Made by a program: the position numbers and the translations under genes | NCBI GenBank assembly: GCA_963749145.1 | Contig: CAVVLN010000004.1 | Span: forward strand, 1,426,001 to 1,490,000 | Direction: 5' to 3' | Origin: JASHPR01 sp963749145 | GTDB lineage: Bacteria > Actinomycetota > Actinomycetes > Streptosporangiales > Streptosporangiaceae | Length of the DNA stretch: 64,000 nucleotides | In this document: in pieces, positions 50,441 to 59,320 of the stretch | Layout: each line of letters starts with the position of its first letter | Numbering within the stretch: position 1 is the stretch's first letter | The notes under the pieces: model-generated | Databases searched by the model: none | What the model was told of the DNA's origin: nothing | What the model saw: only the letters and a program-made list of their open reading frames with translations

Positions 50441-50583
50441 CGATTGCCGGGGGTGATCAGGAGCCGCCCCCGGGGTACGCCTGCGGGCAGGGCGCGAGGA
50501 GTCCGGCGGGGTCTGGTGCAACGGACGCCGGCGGCCCTAGGTTGGGCATCGGGTGCAATTTCCCGTCATCAAGGAGCCTGCGC

Positions 50584-51051
50584 ATGACGCAAATAACCGT
50601 CACCGTCGACGGCGCGACCTATGTCGACAACGTCGAACCACGCCTGCTGCTCGTCCACTATCTCCGCGAGGTCGTGGGCAAGACCGGAACGCCGATCGGC
50701 TGCGACACCTCCAACTGCGGTTCCTGCACCGTGCTGATGGACGGCGTCTCGGTCAAGAGCTGCTCCGTACTGGCCGTCCAGGCGGACGGCTCCGACATCA
50801 CCACGATCGAGGGCCTCGCGAACGGGGAGTGGCACCCGCTGCAGCGCGCCTTCCACGAGGAGCACGCCCTGCAGTGCGGCTACTGCACGCCCGGGATGAT
50901 CATCGCGGCCGCCGACCTGCTGCGCGACAACCCGCACCCGACCGAGCAGGAGATCCGCGACGGCCTGGAGGGCAACCTCTGCCGCTGCACCGGCTACGAG
51001 AACATCGTCCGCGCGGTCAAGCGCGCGGCGGAGGCAGGAGCAACGTCATGA
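50584..51051 (+). CDS. coxS: Aerobic CO dehydrogenase-type small (2Fe-2S) subunit
   Basis: 155 residues with two [2Fe-2S] clusters: plant-type CDTSNCGSCTVLMDG plus the first Cys of the set, and the C-terminal CGYCTPGMIIAA with CRCTGYENI. It passes electrons from the molybdenum site of CoxL to the FAD of CoxM. AAGGAG lies seven bases before the ATG at 50584. It overlaps coxL by ATGA. First gene of an S-L-M-G operon. Confidence 0.93.
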   Translation: MTQITVTVDGATYVDNVEPRLLLVHYLREVVGKTGTPIGCDTSNCGSCTVLMDGVSVKSCSVLAVQADGSDITTIEGLANGEWHPLQRAFHEEHALQCGYCTPGMIIAAADLLRDNPHPTEQEIRDGLEGNLCRCTGYENIVRAVKRAAEAGATS

Positions 51052-53516
51052 CCGCGCCGACCGAAGCGCAGACCCCCGAGCTCGGCAAGGCCCGCCCGCG
51101 CAAGGAGGACGCGCGGCTGGTGACCGGCCAGACCAACTGGACCGACAACATCACCCTGCCCGGCATGCTGCACATGGCCTTCCTGCGCAGCCCGTTCGCG
51201 CACGCCCGGATCACCTCGGTGGACGTCAGCGCGGCCCGGAAGATGCCCGGCGTCATCGCGGCGTTCGCCGGCGCCGACTTCGCCGGCGAGCAGGGCAGCC
51301 TGCCCTGCGCCTGGCCGGTCACCCCGGACATCGTGATCCCGAACCACCCGCCGATGGCCGTCGACGAGGTCCGCTACGTCGGCGAGGCGGTGGCGGTGGT
51401 GATCGCCCGGGACCGGTACACGGCCGCCGACGCGGTCGAGGCGATCGAGATCGACTACGAGCCGCTGCCGCCGGTGCTGGACATGCGGACCGCGCTGGAC
51501 GAGGACTCGCCGAAGGTGCACGAGGCCGGCAACAAGAGCTTCGAGTGGGTGTTCGCCAACGGGGACCTCGACGCCGCCTTCCGCGACGCCCCCGTGGTGG
51601 TCGAGCGCACCTACCGGCAGCAGCGCCTGATCCCGTGCGCGATGGAGCCCCGGGCGGTGGTCGCCTCGTGCGTGGGTGATGAGTTCACCATCTGGTCGGC
51701 CACCCAGATCCCGCACGTACTGCGGGTGATGCTGGCCCTGGTCACCGGCATCGGCGAGCAGAACATCCGGGTGATCGCACCCGACGTGGGCGGCGGGTTC
51801 GGCTCCAAGCTGCAGGTCACGGCCGAGGAAGTGCTCGCGATGCTGATCACCCGCAGGCTCGGCCGGCCGGTCAAGTGGACCGAGTCGCGCAGCGAGGGCA
51901 ACATGACCGTGCACCACGGCCGGGACCAGTGGCAGCGGATCAGGATCGCCGCCGACGCCGATGGCCGGATCCGCGGCCTGGACGTCGACCTGCTGGCCGA
52001 CATGGGCGCCTACCTGATGCTGGTCACGCCCGGCGTCCCGCTGCTCGGGGCGTTCATGTTCAACGCGATCTACAAGATGGACGCGTACTCGTTCAAGTGC
52101 ACCGGCATCTTCACCACCAAGATGCCCACCGACGCCTACCGCGGCGCGGGGCGGCCCGAGGCGACGTTCGGCATCGAGCGGACCATGGACGAGCTCGCGG
52201 CCGAGCTGGGCATGGAGCCGCTGGAGCTGCGGGCGCGGAACTGGATCAAGCACGAGGAGTTCCCCTACACCACGATCTCCACGCTGGTCTATGACAGCGG
52301 CAACTACGAGGCGGCCACCGCCAAGGCCAAGGAGCTCTTCGGCTACGACGAGCTCCGCCGCGAGCAGGCGGAGCGGAACGCCAGGAACGACCCGGTCCGG
52401 CTCGGCATCGGCATCTCGACGTTCACCGAGATGTGCGGGCTCGCGCCGTCGCGGGTGCTCGGCTCGCTGTCCTACGGCGCCGGCGGCTGGGAGCACGCCT
52501 CGATCCGGATGCTGCCGACCGGCAAGGTCGAGGTGGTCACCGGGTCCAGCTCGCACGGCCAGGGCCACGAGACCGCGTGGAGCCAGATCGTGGCCGACCA
52601 GCTCGGCGTGCCGTTCGAGGACATCCGGGTGCTGCACGGCGACACCCAGATCTCGCCCAAGGGCATGGACACCTACGGCTCCCGCTCGCTGGCGGTCGGC
52701 GGCATGGCAGTGGTCGCGGCGTGCGACAAGGTCGTCGATAAGGCCCGGGTGATCGCCGCGGGCATGATCGAGGCCTCGGCCGACGACCTGGAGTGGACGC
52801 CGGGGCGGTTCTCGGTCCGCGGCGACCCGGAGAAGGGCGTCTCGATCGGCGAGATCGCGCTGGCCACGTTCGCCGCGCATAACCTCCCGGAGGGGGTGGA
52901 GCCCTCGCTGGACTCCGAGGCCACCTTCGACCCGGAGAACTTCTCGTTCCCGCACGGCACCCACCTGTGCGCGACCGAGGTGGACACCGAGACCGGCATG
53001 GTCACGATCCGCTCCTACGTCGCGGTCGACGACGTGGGCAAGGTGGTGAACCCGCTGATCGTCGAGGGCCAGGTGCACGGCGGCATCGCCCAGGGCATCG
53101 CCCAGGCCCTGTACGAGGAGGCCGTCTACGACGACGCCGGCAACCTGGTGACCTCGACGCTGGCCGACTACCTGGTCCCCTCAGCGGCCGACCTGCCGTC
53201 CTACGTCACCAGCCGGACCGAGAGCCCGTCCGCCAACCGGCTGGGCGTCAAGGGCGTCGGCGAGGCGGGCACGATCGCCTCGACGCCGGCGGTGGTGAAC
53301 GCGATCGTCGACGCGCTCCGCCCGCTGGGCGTGCCGGACGTCACGATGCCGTGCACGCCCGAGCGGGTGTGGCGGGCGATCCAGACGGCGCAGGGCGGCA
53401 GCCAGGGCAGCCCGGCCGAACAGCACGAGGCCCGGCAGTCCGACCGGACCCAGGGCAACAGCCCGCAGCACGTGCCCGCCGACGGCGATGGGCAGCAGAG
53501 TGGAGGCGTGGCATGA
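51048..53516 (+). CDS. coxL: Aerobic CO dehydrogenase-type large (molybdenum) subunit, form II
   Basis: 822 residues, the Mo-molybdopterin cytosine dinucleotide subunit. KEDARLVTGQTNWTDNI at the N-terminus, VGGGFGSKLQV, and the active-site loop DAYRGAGRPEA. True CO dehydrogenases of form I have AYxCSFR at this position; AYRGAGR marks form II, whose ability to oxidise CO is debated, so the substrate may be another. Later GQGHETAWSQIVADQLG and GVKGVGEAGTIASTPAVVNAI are conserved. A Gln/Ser/Gly-rich tail of about 40 residues ends the protein. Start and stop overlap coxS and coxM by ATGA. Confidence 0.93.
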   Translation: MTAPTEAQTPELGKARPRKEDARLVTGQTNWTDNITLPGMLHMAFLRSPFAHARITSVDVSAARKMPGVIAAFAGADFAGEQGSLPCAWPVTPDIVIPNHPPMAVDEVRYVGEAVAVVIARDRYTAADAVEAIEIDYEPLPPVLDMRTALDEDSPKVHEAGNKSFEWVFANGDLDAAFRDAPVVVERTYRQQRLIPCAMEPRAVVASCVGDEFTIWSATQIPHVLRVMLALVTGIGEQNIRVIAPDVGGGFGSKLQVTAEEVLAMLITRRLGRPVKWTESRSEGNMTVHHGRDQWQRIRIAADADGRIRGLDVDLLADMGAYLMLVTPGVPLLGAFMFNAIYKMDAYSFKCTGIFTTKMPTDAYRGAGRPEATFGIERTMDELAAELGMEPLELRARNWIKHEEFPYTTISTLVYDSGNYEAATAKAKELFGYDELRREQAERNARNDPVRLGIGISTFTEMCGLAPSRVLGSLSYGAGGWEHASIRMLPTGKVEVVTGSSSHGQGHETAWSQIVADQLGVPFEDIRVLHGDTQISPKGMDTYGSRSLAVGGMAVVAACDKVVDKARVIAAGMIEASADDLEWTPGRFSVRGDPEKGVSIGEIALATFAAHNLPEGVEPSLDSEATFDPENFSFPHGTHLCATEVDTETGMVTIRSYVAVDDVGKVVNPLIVEGQVHGGIAQGIAQALYEEAVYDDAGNLVTSTLADYLVPSAADLPSYVTSRTESPSANRLGVKGVGEAGTIASTPAVVNAIVDALRPLGVPDVTMPCTPERVWRAIQTAQGGSQGSPAEQHEARQSDRTQGNSPQHVPADGDGQQSGGVA

Positions 53517-54367
53517 TCCCGTCGAAGTTCGACTACATCCGCCCGGGTTCGCTGGACGAGGCCGTGCACGTGCTCGGCAACGCCGGTGACGACGCGAAGG
53601 TGATCGCCGGCGGGCAGAGCCTGATGCCGCTGCTGCGGCTGCGGCTGGCCAACCCCGAGGTGCTGGTCGACGTCGGCGGGCTCGACGAGTTGCGCGGGGT
53701 GCGCGACGCGGGCGACTCGCTGCTGATCGGGGCCAGGACCACGCACTACCAGCTGGTCCACGATCCGCTGGTCGCCGAGCACTGCGGGCTGCTGGCCGAG
53801 GCCGCGGCCACGGTCGCCGACCCGGCGGTGCGGCATCGCGGCACGATCGGCGGCTCGCTCGCGCACGGCGACCCGGCTGGCGATCTGCCCGCGGTGGCCC
53901 TGGCCATGGACGTGACGCTCACCGCCCGCGGCCCGGAGGGAGAGCGGGAGATCGCCGCGGCCGACTTCTTCGTCGACTACCTGACCACGGCGCTGGGGCC
54001 GGCCGAGATCCTGACCACGATCCGGGTGCCGAAGCTGCCCGGATGGGGTTACCACTACGAGAAGTTCCACCGGACCGCGCAAGCCTGGGCGATCGTGGGA
54101 GTAGCCGCGCTGGCGCGGCGCTCTGACGGCCAGGTAGCCGAAGCCAGGATCGGTCTGACTAACATGGGGCCGGTACCAGTGCGGGCCACGGCGGCGGAGG
54201 AGGCCGCGGCGGGTGCCGAAGCCGGCAGGGATGCCCTGCAGGCGGCGGCCTCGCGCGCGGACGAGGGGACCGAGCCGCCCGGCGACCTGCACGGCGCGCC
54301 CGACTACCGGCGCCACCTGGCGCGGGTCCTGACCGGTCGCGCCCTGGCAGCGGCGGCAGGAGTCTAA
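53513..54367 (+). CDS. coxM: Aerobic CO dehydrogenase-type medium (FAD) subunit
   Basis: 284 residues of the FAD-binding molybdopterin dehydrogenase family: FDYIRPGSLDEAVHVL, the FAD pyrophosphate loops KVIAGGQSLMPLLRLR and VRHRGTIGGSLAHGDPAGDLP, and the CO_deh_flav C-terminal domain. ATG at 53513 overlaps the coxL stop (ATGA). An acidic/Ala-rich insert (about residues 230-265) precedes the last helix. Confidence 0.93.
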   Translation: MIPSKFDYIRPGSLDEAVHVLGNAGDDAKVIAGGQSLMPLLRLRLANPEVLVDVGGLDELRGVRDAGDSLLIGARTTHYQLVHDPLVAEHCGLLAEAAATVADPAVRHRGTIGGSLAHGDPAGDLPAVALAMDVTLTARGPEGEREIAAADFFVDYLTTALGPAEILTTIRVPKLPGWGYHYEKFHRTAQAWAIVGVAALARRSDGQVAEARIGLTNMGPVPVRATAAEEAAAGAEAGRDALQAAASRADEGTEPPGDLHGAPDYRRHLARVLTGRALAAAAGV

Positions 54368-54370
54368 ACA

Positions 54371-55370
54371 ATGGAGCTAGAGCACTCATTCACCGTCCCG
54401 GTCCCTGAGAACCGGGCGTGGGAAGTGCTGCTGGATGTCGAGCGGGTGGCGCCTTGCATGCCGGGCGCCTCCCTCGACTCGGTGGACGGCGACGACATCA
54501 AGGGCCGGATCAAGGTAAAGGTCGGCCCGATCGCCATGACCTACGCCGGCACGGCGAAGTTCACCGAGCGTGACCCGCACGCCCACGTCATCACGCTGGA
54601 GGCGTCGGGCAAGGAGACCAGGGGCGCGGGCACGGCGTCGGCGACCGTGCGGTCGATGCTGGAGGGCCAGGGGGACCAGACCCACGTGGTCGTGCACACC
54701 ACGCTGAACGTCACCGGCGCCGGCGCAGTTTGGCCGCGGCGTGATGGCCGAGGTGGGCGGCAAGCTGATCGGGATCTTCGCGTCCAACCTGGCCGACATG
54801 CTCAGGGCCGAGCCGGCGCAGGCGGCCCAGCCGGCCCGGCCGGCCGAGGCGGCCCGGCCGGCCTCGGACGAGAGCCCGGCCGACGAACAGGAGGGCGACC
54901 AAGAAGGCCAGTTGGTCGAGAGCCTGAACCTCTCCCTCCGCTCGTACAACAGCCTGCGCCGGGAGGGCATCCACACCGTGTCGGACCTGGCCGCCCGGAC
55001 CCGGGAGCAACTGCTCGCCATCGACAACATCGGCCCGGCATCGGTGGAGGAGATCCGGCAGAAGCTCGCCGACCGGGGCCTGACCCTCAGCGACTCCCCG
55101 GCCAGCGGCAACGGCGCCGCGCGGCCCGCGACCATGTCCGGGCCGCCCACCGTCGTGGCCCGCATCCCGGCGAGCGCCGGCGGGGGCACCCGGGCTGGCG
55201 AGGCGCCGGCGGCCACGCCGGGCCGCGCGTCCTCCGACGACGCCATCGACCTGCTCAGCGTGGCGGGAGCCCCGGTGCTCAAGCGCGCGATCCCGGTCGC
55301 GGCCGCCCTCGCCGCCGCCGTGCTGGTGGTGATCCGGCTGCGGATCAGGCGGAGGCGATCACGCGCCTAG
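54371..55370 (+). CDS. coxG: CoxG-like protein fused to an RpoA alpha-CTD-like domain and a membrane anchor (frameshift inside)
   Basis: Starts three bases after coxM. Residues 1-120 are the SRPBCC/CoxG domain (LEHSFTVPVPENRAWEVLLD, IKGRIKVKVGPIAMTYAGTAKF). Near 54714-54726 two bases seem missing relative to the family (AQFGRGVMAEV); the rest of the domain, GKLIGIFASNLADML, continues in the +1-shifted frame. In that same frame, after an acidic Ala-rich linker, 54912-55089 encode an alpha-CTD-like module (LNLSLRSYNSLRREGIHTV... DNIGPASVEEIRQKLADRG) that keeps Arg265, Asn268, Gly296, Ser299 and Glu302 of E. coli RpoA numbering. A linker and a C-terminal helix (AIPVAAALAAAVLVVIRL) with a basic end follow. 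About 332 residues in all. CoxG proteins are reported to serve CO dehydrogenase at the membrane; the extra domain is unusual. Confidence 0.75.
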
Positions 55371-55439
55371 CGCGACGGTAGCGGCGCCAGCATCACGCCG
55401 TGTGCGCTAACTGCTGTGCCAGCAGCACTTTCCGCACGC

Positions 55440-55580
55440 AGCCAGGGCGGGCGGCGCAGGTGGCGCGTCGGGCAGCCGGGGCGGGCGGCGCGTCGGGCGG
55501 GCGGCGCGGGCGGCGCGTCGGGCGGGTGGGCGGACGGGGCGGACGGGGCGGGCGGCGCGTCGGGCAGCCGGGGCAGCAGT
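55440..55580. repeat. GC-rich low-complexity repeat upstream of kynU
   Basis: Imperfect copies of GGCGGCGCGTCGGGC and GGGCAGCCGGGGC. It fills most of the gap 55371-55635 between the CoxG-like gene and kynU. No gene seen. Confidence 0.75.
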
Positions 55581-55623
55581 TCCCGCACCCGGCCGGGCGG
55601 CCGGGCTGTCCGGGCCGGCGGGC

Positions 55624-55635
55624 TAGGGTGGGGCG
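55624..55635 (+). promoter_or_regulatory. -10 box of a probable leaderless kynU transcript
   Basis: TAGGGT (55624-55629), six bases, then the GTG start at 55636; no SD. It is a common actinobacterial arrangement. Confidence 0.5.
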
Positions 55636-56898
55636 GTGACCACCGTTCCCGTGGACCGGTCCTACGCCGAGGAGCTCGACGCCGCCGACCCGCTGGCCGT
55701 ATTCCGCGACCGGTTCGTACGGGACGAGGAGTCCCTGATCTACCTGGACGGGAACTCGCTCGGTCCGCTGCCTCGCGCCACCGAGGCCCGCATCGCCGAG
55801 GTGGTCGGCCGGGAGTGGGGCGCCGGCCTGGTCCGGTCCTGGCACCGCTGGATCGACCTGCCCGGCCAGGTGGGCGACCTGCTCGGCGAGCACCTGATCG
55901 GGGCCGGGCCCGGCCAGGTCGCGGTGTGCGACTCGACCACCGTCAACCTGTACAAGCTGGCCGTCGCCGCGCTGGACGCGCGGCCCGGCCGTAGCGTGAT
56001 CGTCACCGACGATGACAACTTCCCGACCGACCGCTACGTCCTGCAGGGGATCGCCGAGCAGCGCGGCTGCGAGCTGCGCATGATCGGCACCGACCTGGAC
56101 CAGGGCCTGGCCGCCGGCGCGCTCCGCGAGGCGCTCGACGAGCGCACCGCGCTGGTCAGCCTGTCGCACGTCGCGTACCGCAGCGGGGCGCTCGCCGACA
56201 TGACGCAGATCACGAGGATCGTGCACGAGGCCGGGGCGCTCGCGCTCTGGGATCTGTGCCACGCGGCCGGCGCGGTCCCGGTGGAACTCGACGCCTCCGG
56301 TGCCGACCTGGCCGTCGGCTGCACCTACAAGTACCTGAACGCCGGGCCCGGGGCGCCCGCGTTCCTCTACGTGCGCCGTGAGCTGCAGCCGGGCCTGCGC
56401 CAGCCGGTCTGGGGCTGGTTCGGCCAGCGCCAGCAGTTCGACATGGGCCCGGCCTACGACCCGGCGCCGGGCATCGGGCAGTTCCTGACCGGGACGCCGC
56501 AGATCATCGGCACGGTCGCGGTGCAGGAGGGCGTCCGCCTGCTGGCCGAGGCCGGCATCACCCGGCTGCGCGCCAAGGGGCTCGCCCTGACCGGCTATCT
56601 CATCGCGCTCGCCGACGCCTGGCTCGTCCCGCTCGGCGTCGCGGTCGCCTCGCCGCGCCAGGACGAGCGGCGCGGCTCGCACGTCACCCTGGCCCACCCG
56701 GAGGCCTGGCGGATCAGCCAGGCGCTGATCGGCGAGGGGGTGATCGGCGACTACCGGACACCGGACCGGCTCAGGCTCGGCCCCGCCCCCGCCTTCACCC
56801 GGTTCGTCGACGTCTGGGACGCACTGGACATCATGCGGCAGATCATGACCAACCGGGCATACCTTAACGTTCAGTCGGCGCGTTCGGTGGTGACCTGA
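55636..56898 (+). CDS. kynU: Kynureninase
   Basis: PLP enzyme cleaving kynurenine to anthranilate and alanine; 420 residues. IYLDGNSLGPLPRAT at the N-terminus, GQVAVCDSTTVNLYKLA, SLSHVAYRSGALADM, ALWDLCHAAGAVPVELDASGADLAVGCTYKYLNAGPGAPAF with the PLP Lys, and FTRFVDVWDAL near the end. No other kynurenine pathway genes are in the window. The stop lies in a 26-base tandem repeat. Convergent with a Uma2-family gene. Confidence 0.95.
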   Translation: MTTVPVDRSYAEELDAADPLAVFRDRFVRDEESLIYLDGNSLGPLPRATEARIAEVVGREWGAGLVRSWHRWIDLPGQVGDLLGEHLIGAGPGQVAVCDSTTVNLYKLAVAALDARPGRSVIVTDDDNFPTDRYVLQGIAEQRGCELRMIGTDLDQGLAAGALREALDERTALVSLSHVAYRSGALADMTQITRIVHEAGALALWDLCHAAGAVPVELDASGADLAVGCTYKYLNAGPGAPAFLYVRRELQPGLRQPVWGWFGQRQQFDMGPAYDPAPGIGQFLTGTPQIIGTVAVQEGVRLLAEAGITRLRAKGLALTGYLIALADAWLVPLGVAVASPRQDERRGSHVTLAHPEAWRISQALIGEGVIGDYRTPDRLRLGPAPAFTRFVDVWDALDIMRQIMTNRAYLNVQSARSVVT

Positions 56899-56980
56899 CG
56901 GCGGCGCGTTCGGTGGTGACCTGACGGCGGCGCGTTCGGCGGTGACCTGACGGCAAGGCGTTCGGTGGTGACCTGACGGC
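56878..56980. repeat. 26-base tandem repeat, 4 copies, containing the kynU stop
   Basis: Units GCGCGTTCGGTGGTGACCTG plus ACGGCG at 56878, 56904, 56930 and 56956 (the last with changes). The kynU TGA (56896-56898) is in the first unit. It ends just before the stop of the convergent Uma2 gene. Confidence 0.97.
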
Positions 56981-56983
56981 GGG

Positions 56984-57562
56984 TCAGCCCGGCAGCAGTC
57001 CCGCGACCAGGCGCGCGGGCACGATCTCAACACCGAACGGCACCGTCGCGTGGAACGGCCGGTCGCCGGTGACCCGCGCCACTTGCTCGTAACGCCCGTC
57101 ACGCAGCTCGAACGCGATCAGCTCCGGCTGGTCGACGTCCGGCACCAGGACCCAGTACGACGGGATGCTGAACCGCTGATAGACGGCCTTCTTGGTGTTG
57201 AGGTCAAACAGCGCGGTGCTGGGCGACTGGATCTCGACGGCCAGCAGCGGCGGCCGGGTGACCCGGCGCTCGCTCAGCTGGTCCCGACGGATCACCACGA
57301 GGTCGGGGATCAGCTCGGTATCGTCGGACATCCGTACTCCGGGCCCGGGAACCACGAAGAGGCCGGGCGGACAAACTCCGTGCAGCACAACGATCAGCTC
57401 GGCCAGAACGAGCTGATGCGGAACGCGGGGCGCGGGGCTTACCAGGAGAACCCCGTCCACGAGCTCGTACCGGCGGCCGTCATCGGGCATCTGCTCCAGA
57501 TCGTCCACCGTGAACAGCTGCCCGGCCGCCGGCCAGGGCTCGGCCGTTGTCATAGCAACCAT
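56984..57562 (-). CDS. Uma2-family (DUF820) putative endonuclease-fold protein
   Basis: 192 residues of the Uma2 family with a PD-(D/E)xK-like core: YELVDGVLLVSPAP, LIPDLVVIRRD and LLAVEIQSPSTALFDLNTKKAVYQRFSIPSYWVLVPD supply Glu, Asp, Glu-x-Gln and Lys. The biological role of these very common actinobacterial genes is unclear; nuclease activity is an inference from fold. AGGAGG lies four bases before the ATG at 57562. Confidence 0.88.
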   Translation of the reverse strand: MVAMTTAEPWPAAGQLFTVDDLEQMPDDGRRYELVDGVLLVSPAPRVPHQLVLAELIVVLHGVCPPGLFVVPGPGVRMSDDTELIPDLVVIRRDQLSERRVTRPPLLAVEIQSPSTALFDLNTKKAVYQRFSIPSYWVLVPDVDQPELIAFELRDGRYEQVARVTGDRPFHATVPFGVEIVPARLVAGLLPG

Positions 57563-57681
57563 GGTGCCTCCTGCCTAACATGAATGCCACCGTGGCACGG
57601 GCCGCCGACAATCCCGGCTGGCCAGGTCGGCCTGGGCGGGCCCGGGACGAGGCGAGGCGGGGCGTGCGGGCCGGTGGGGTG

Positions 57682-59307
57682 CTACTCCCACTCGATCGTG
57701 GCGGGCGGCTTGCTGGTCACGTCGAGCACCACGCGGTTGATCTCGGGGACCTCATTGGTGATCCGGGTCGAGATCGCGGACAGCACCGCGTCCGGGAGCC
57801 GGGCCCAGTCCGCGGTCATCGCGTCCTCGCTGGTCACCGGGCGGAGCACGACCGGGTAGCCGTAGCTGCGGCCGTCACCCTGGACGCCGACCGAGCGGAC
57901 GTCGGCGAGCAGCACGACCGGGCACTGCCAGATCTGGCGGTCCAGGCCCGCGGCGGACAGCTCGGCCCGCGCGATCGCGTCGGCGGCCCGGACGATCCGC
58001 AGCCGCTCGGCGGTGACCTCGCCGACGATCCTGATGGCCAGGCCGGGGCCGGGGAACGGCTGGCGCCACACGATCTGCGGCGGCAGGCCGAGCTGGCGGC
58101 CGATCTCGCGCACCTCATCCTTGAACAGCGTCCGCAGCGGCTCCACCAGCTCGAACGCCAGGTCGTCGGGGAGACCGCCGACATTGTGGTGCGACTTGAT
58201 GTTGGCGGTCGCCGTGCCGCTGCCCGACTCGACCACGTCCGGGTAGAGCGTGCCCTGCACCAGGAAGGTCGGCTCAGCTGTCCCGGCCCGCCCGCCCGGC
58301 CGGCCCGGCCCGGCCCGCCCGCGCTCGGTGATCTCGCGGGCGGCCTGCTCGAACGCGCGGATGAACTCCCGGCCGATGATCTTGCGTTTCTCCTCCGGGT
58401 CGGTGACCCCGGCCAGCGCGGCCAGGAACTCGCCCGAGGCGTCGACCACGTGCAGGTCGACCCCGGTGGCGTCGACGAAGTCCTTCTCGACCTGCTCGGC
58501 CTCGCCGGTGCGCAGCAGCCCGTGATCGACGAACACGCAGCTCAGCCGGGATCCGATGGCCCGCTGGACGAGGGCGGCGGCCACGGCGGAGTCCACGCCG
58601 CCGGACAGCCCGCAGATCGCGCGGCCGCCGCCGACCTGCTCGGCGATCCGCTCGGCCTGCTCCTCGATCACGCTGCGCATGGTCCAGGTGGGCTGGCAGC
58701 CCGCGGCGGCCAGGAACCGCCGCAGCAGGTCCATGCCGTGCGCGGTGTGCAGCACCTCGGGGTGGAACTGAACGCCGTACAGGTGCCGGGCCGGATCCTC
58801 TGCCGCGGCGACCGGGGTGGCGCCGGTCCGGGCCGTGACCGCGAAGCCGGGGGGCGCGGTCGCGCAGGTGTCGCCGTGCGACATCCACACCTGCTGGCGG
58901 CCGGGCCCGCCACCGAGCAGGACGCCGCCGGCCGGCAGCACCTCGAGCACGGTCGCGCCGTACTCGCCGCCGCCAGTGCGCCGCACCGTGCCGCCGAGGC
59001 CGGCCACCATCAGCTGGAAGCCGTAGCAGATTCCGAGGACCGGGACACCCGCCGCGAAGATCCCGTCCGGCGCGGGCGGCGCGCCCGGGGCGTAGACCGA
59101 GGCGGGCCCGCCGGACAAGATGATGGCCCTGGGCCGCCTGGCCAGCATCTCGGCCACGGGCATCGCGGCCGGGACGATCTCGGAGTACACCTGGCACTCG
59201 CGGACCCGGCGCGCGATGAGCTGCGCGTACTGGGCGCCGAAGTCAACAACCAGGACGGTGTCCGGCGGCTGCGGCGCGTCACCACCGGCCCCCTCGGGTG
59301 ATCGCAC
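57682..59307 (-). CDS. guaA: GMP synthase (glutamine-hydrolysing)
   Basis: 541 residues. Converts XMP to GMP. Class I amidotransferase domain with catalytic Cys in LGICYGFQLMV and His-Glu in VQFHPEV; ATP-PPase domain with SGGVDSAVAAALV; then the dimerisation domain ending SKPPATIEWE. A Gly/Pro/Arg insertion (about 330-345, RAGPGRPGGRAG) interrupts the ATPase domain. GTG at 59307 follows the corC stop by ten bases; TAGACT seven bases upstream (59315-59320) could make a leaderless transcript. Confidence 0.96.
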   Translation of the reverse strand: MRSPEGAGGDAPQPPDTVLVVDFGAQYAQLIARRVRECQVYSEIVPAAMPVAEMLARRPRAIILSGGPASVYAPGAPPAPDGIFAAGVPVLGICYGFQLMVAGLGGTVRRTGGGEYGATVLEVLPAGGVLLGGGPGRQQVWMSHGDTCATAPPGFAVTARTGATPVAAAEDPARHLYGVQFHPEVLHTAHGMDLLRRFLAAAGCQPTWTMRSVIEEQAERIAEQVGGGRAICGLSGGVDSAVAAALVQRAIGSRLSCVFVDHGLLRTGEAEQVEKDFVDATGVDLHVVDASGEFLAALAGVTDPEEKRKIIGREFIRAFEQAAREITERGRAGPGRPGGRAGTAEPTFLVQGTLYPDVVESGSGTATANIKSHHNVGGLPDDLAFELVEPLRTLFKDEVREIGRQLGLPPQIVWRQPFPGPGLAIRIVGEVTAERLRIVRAADAIARAELSAAGLDRQIWQCPVVLLADVRSVGVQGDGRSYGYPVVLRPVTSEDAMTADWARLPDAVLSAISTRITNEVPEINRVVLDVTSKPPATIEWE

Positions 59308-59320
59308 GGCGGTCAGTCTA
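59308..59320 (-). promoter_or_regulatory. Possible internal -10 box for guaA
   Basis: TAGACT on the minus strand (59315-59320) overlaps the TAG stop of the CorC-like gene and lies seven bases before the guaA GTG. guaA has no SD, so a leaderless transcript is possible. Confidence 0.4.
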
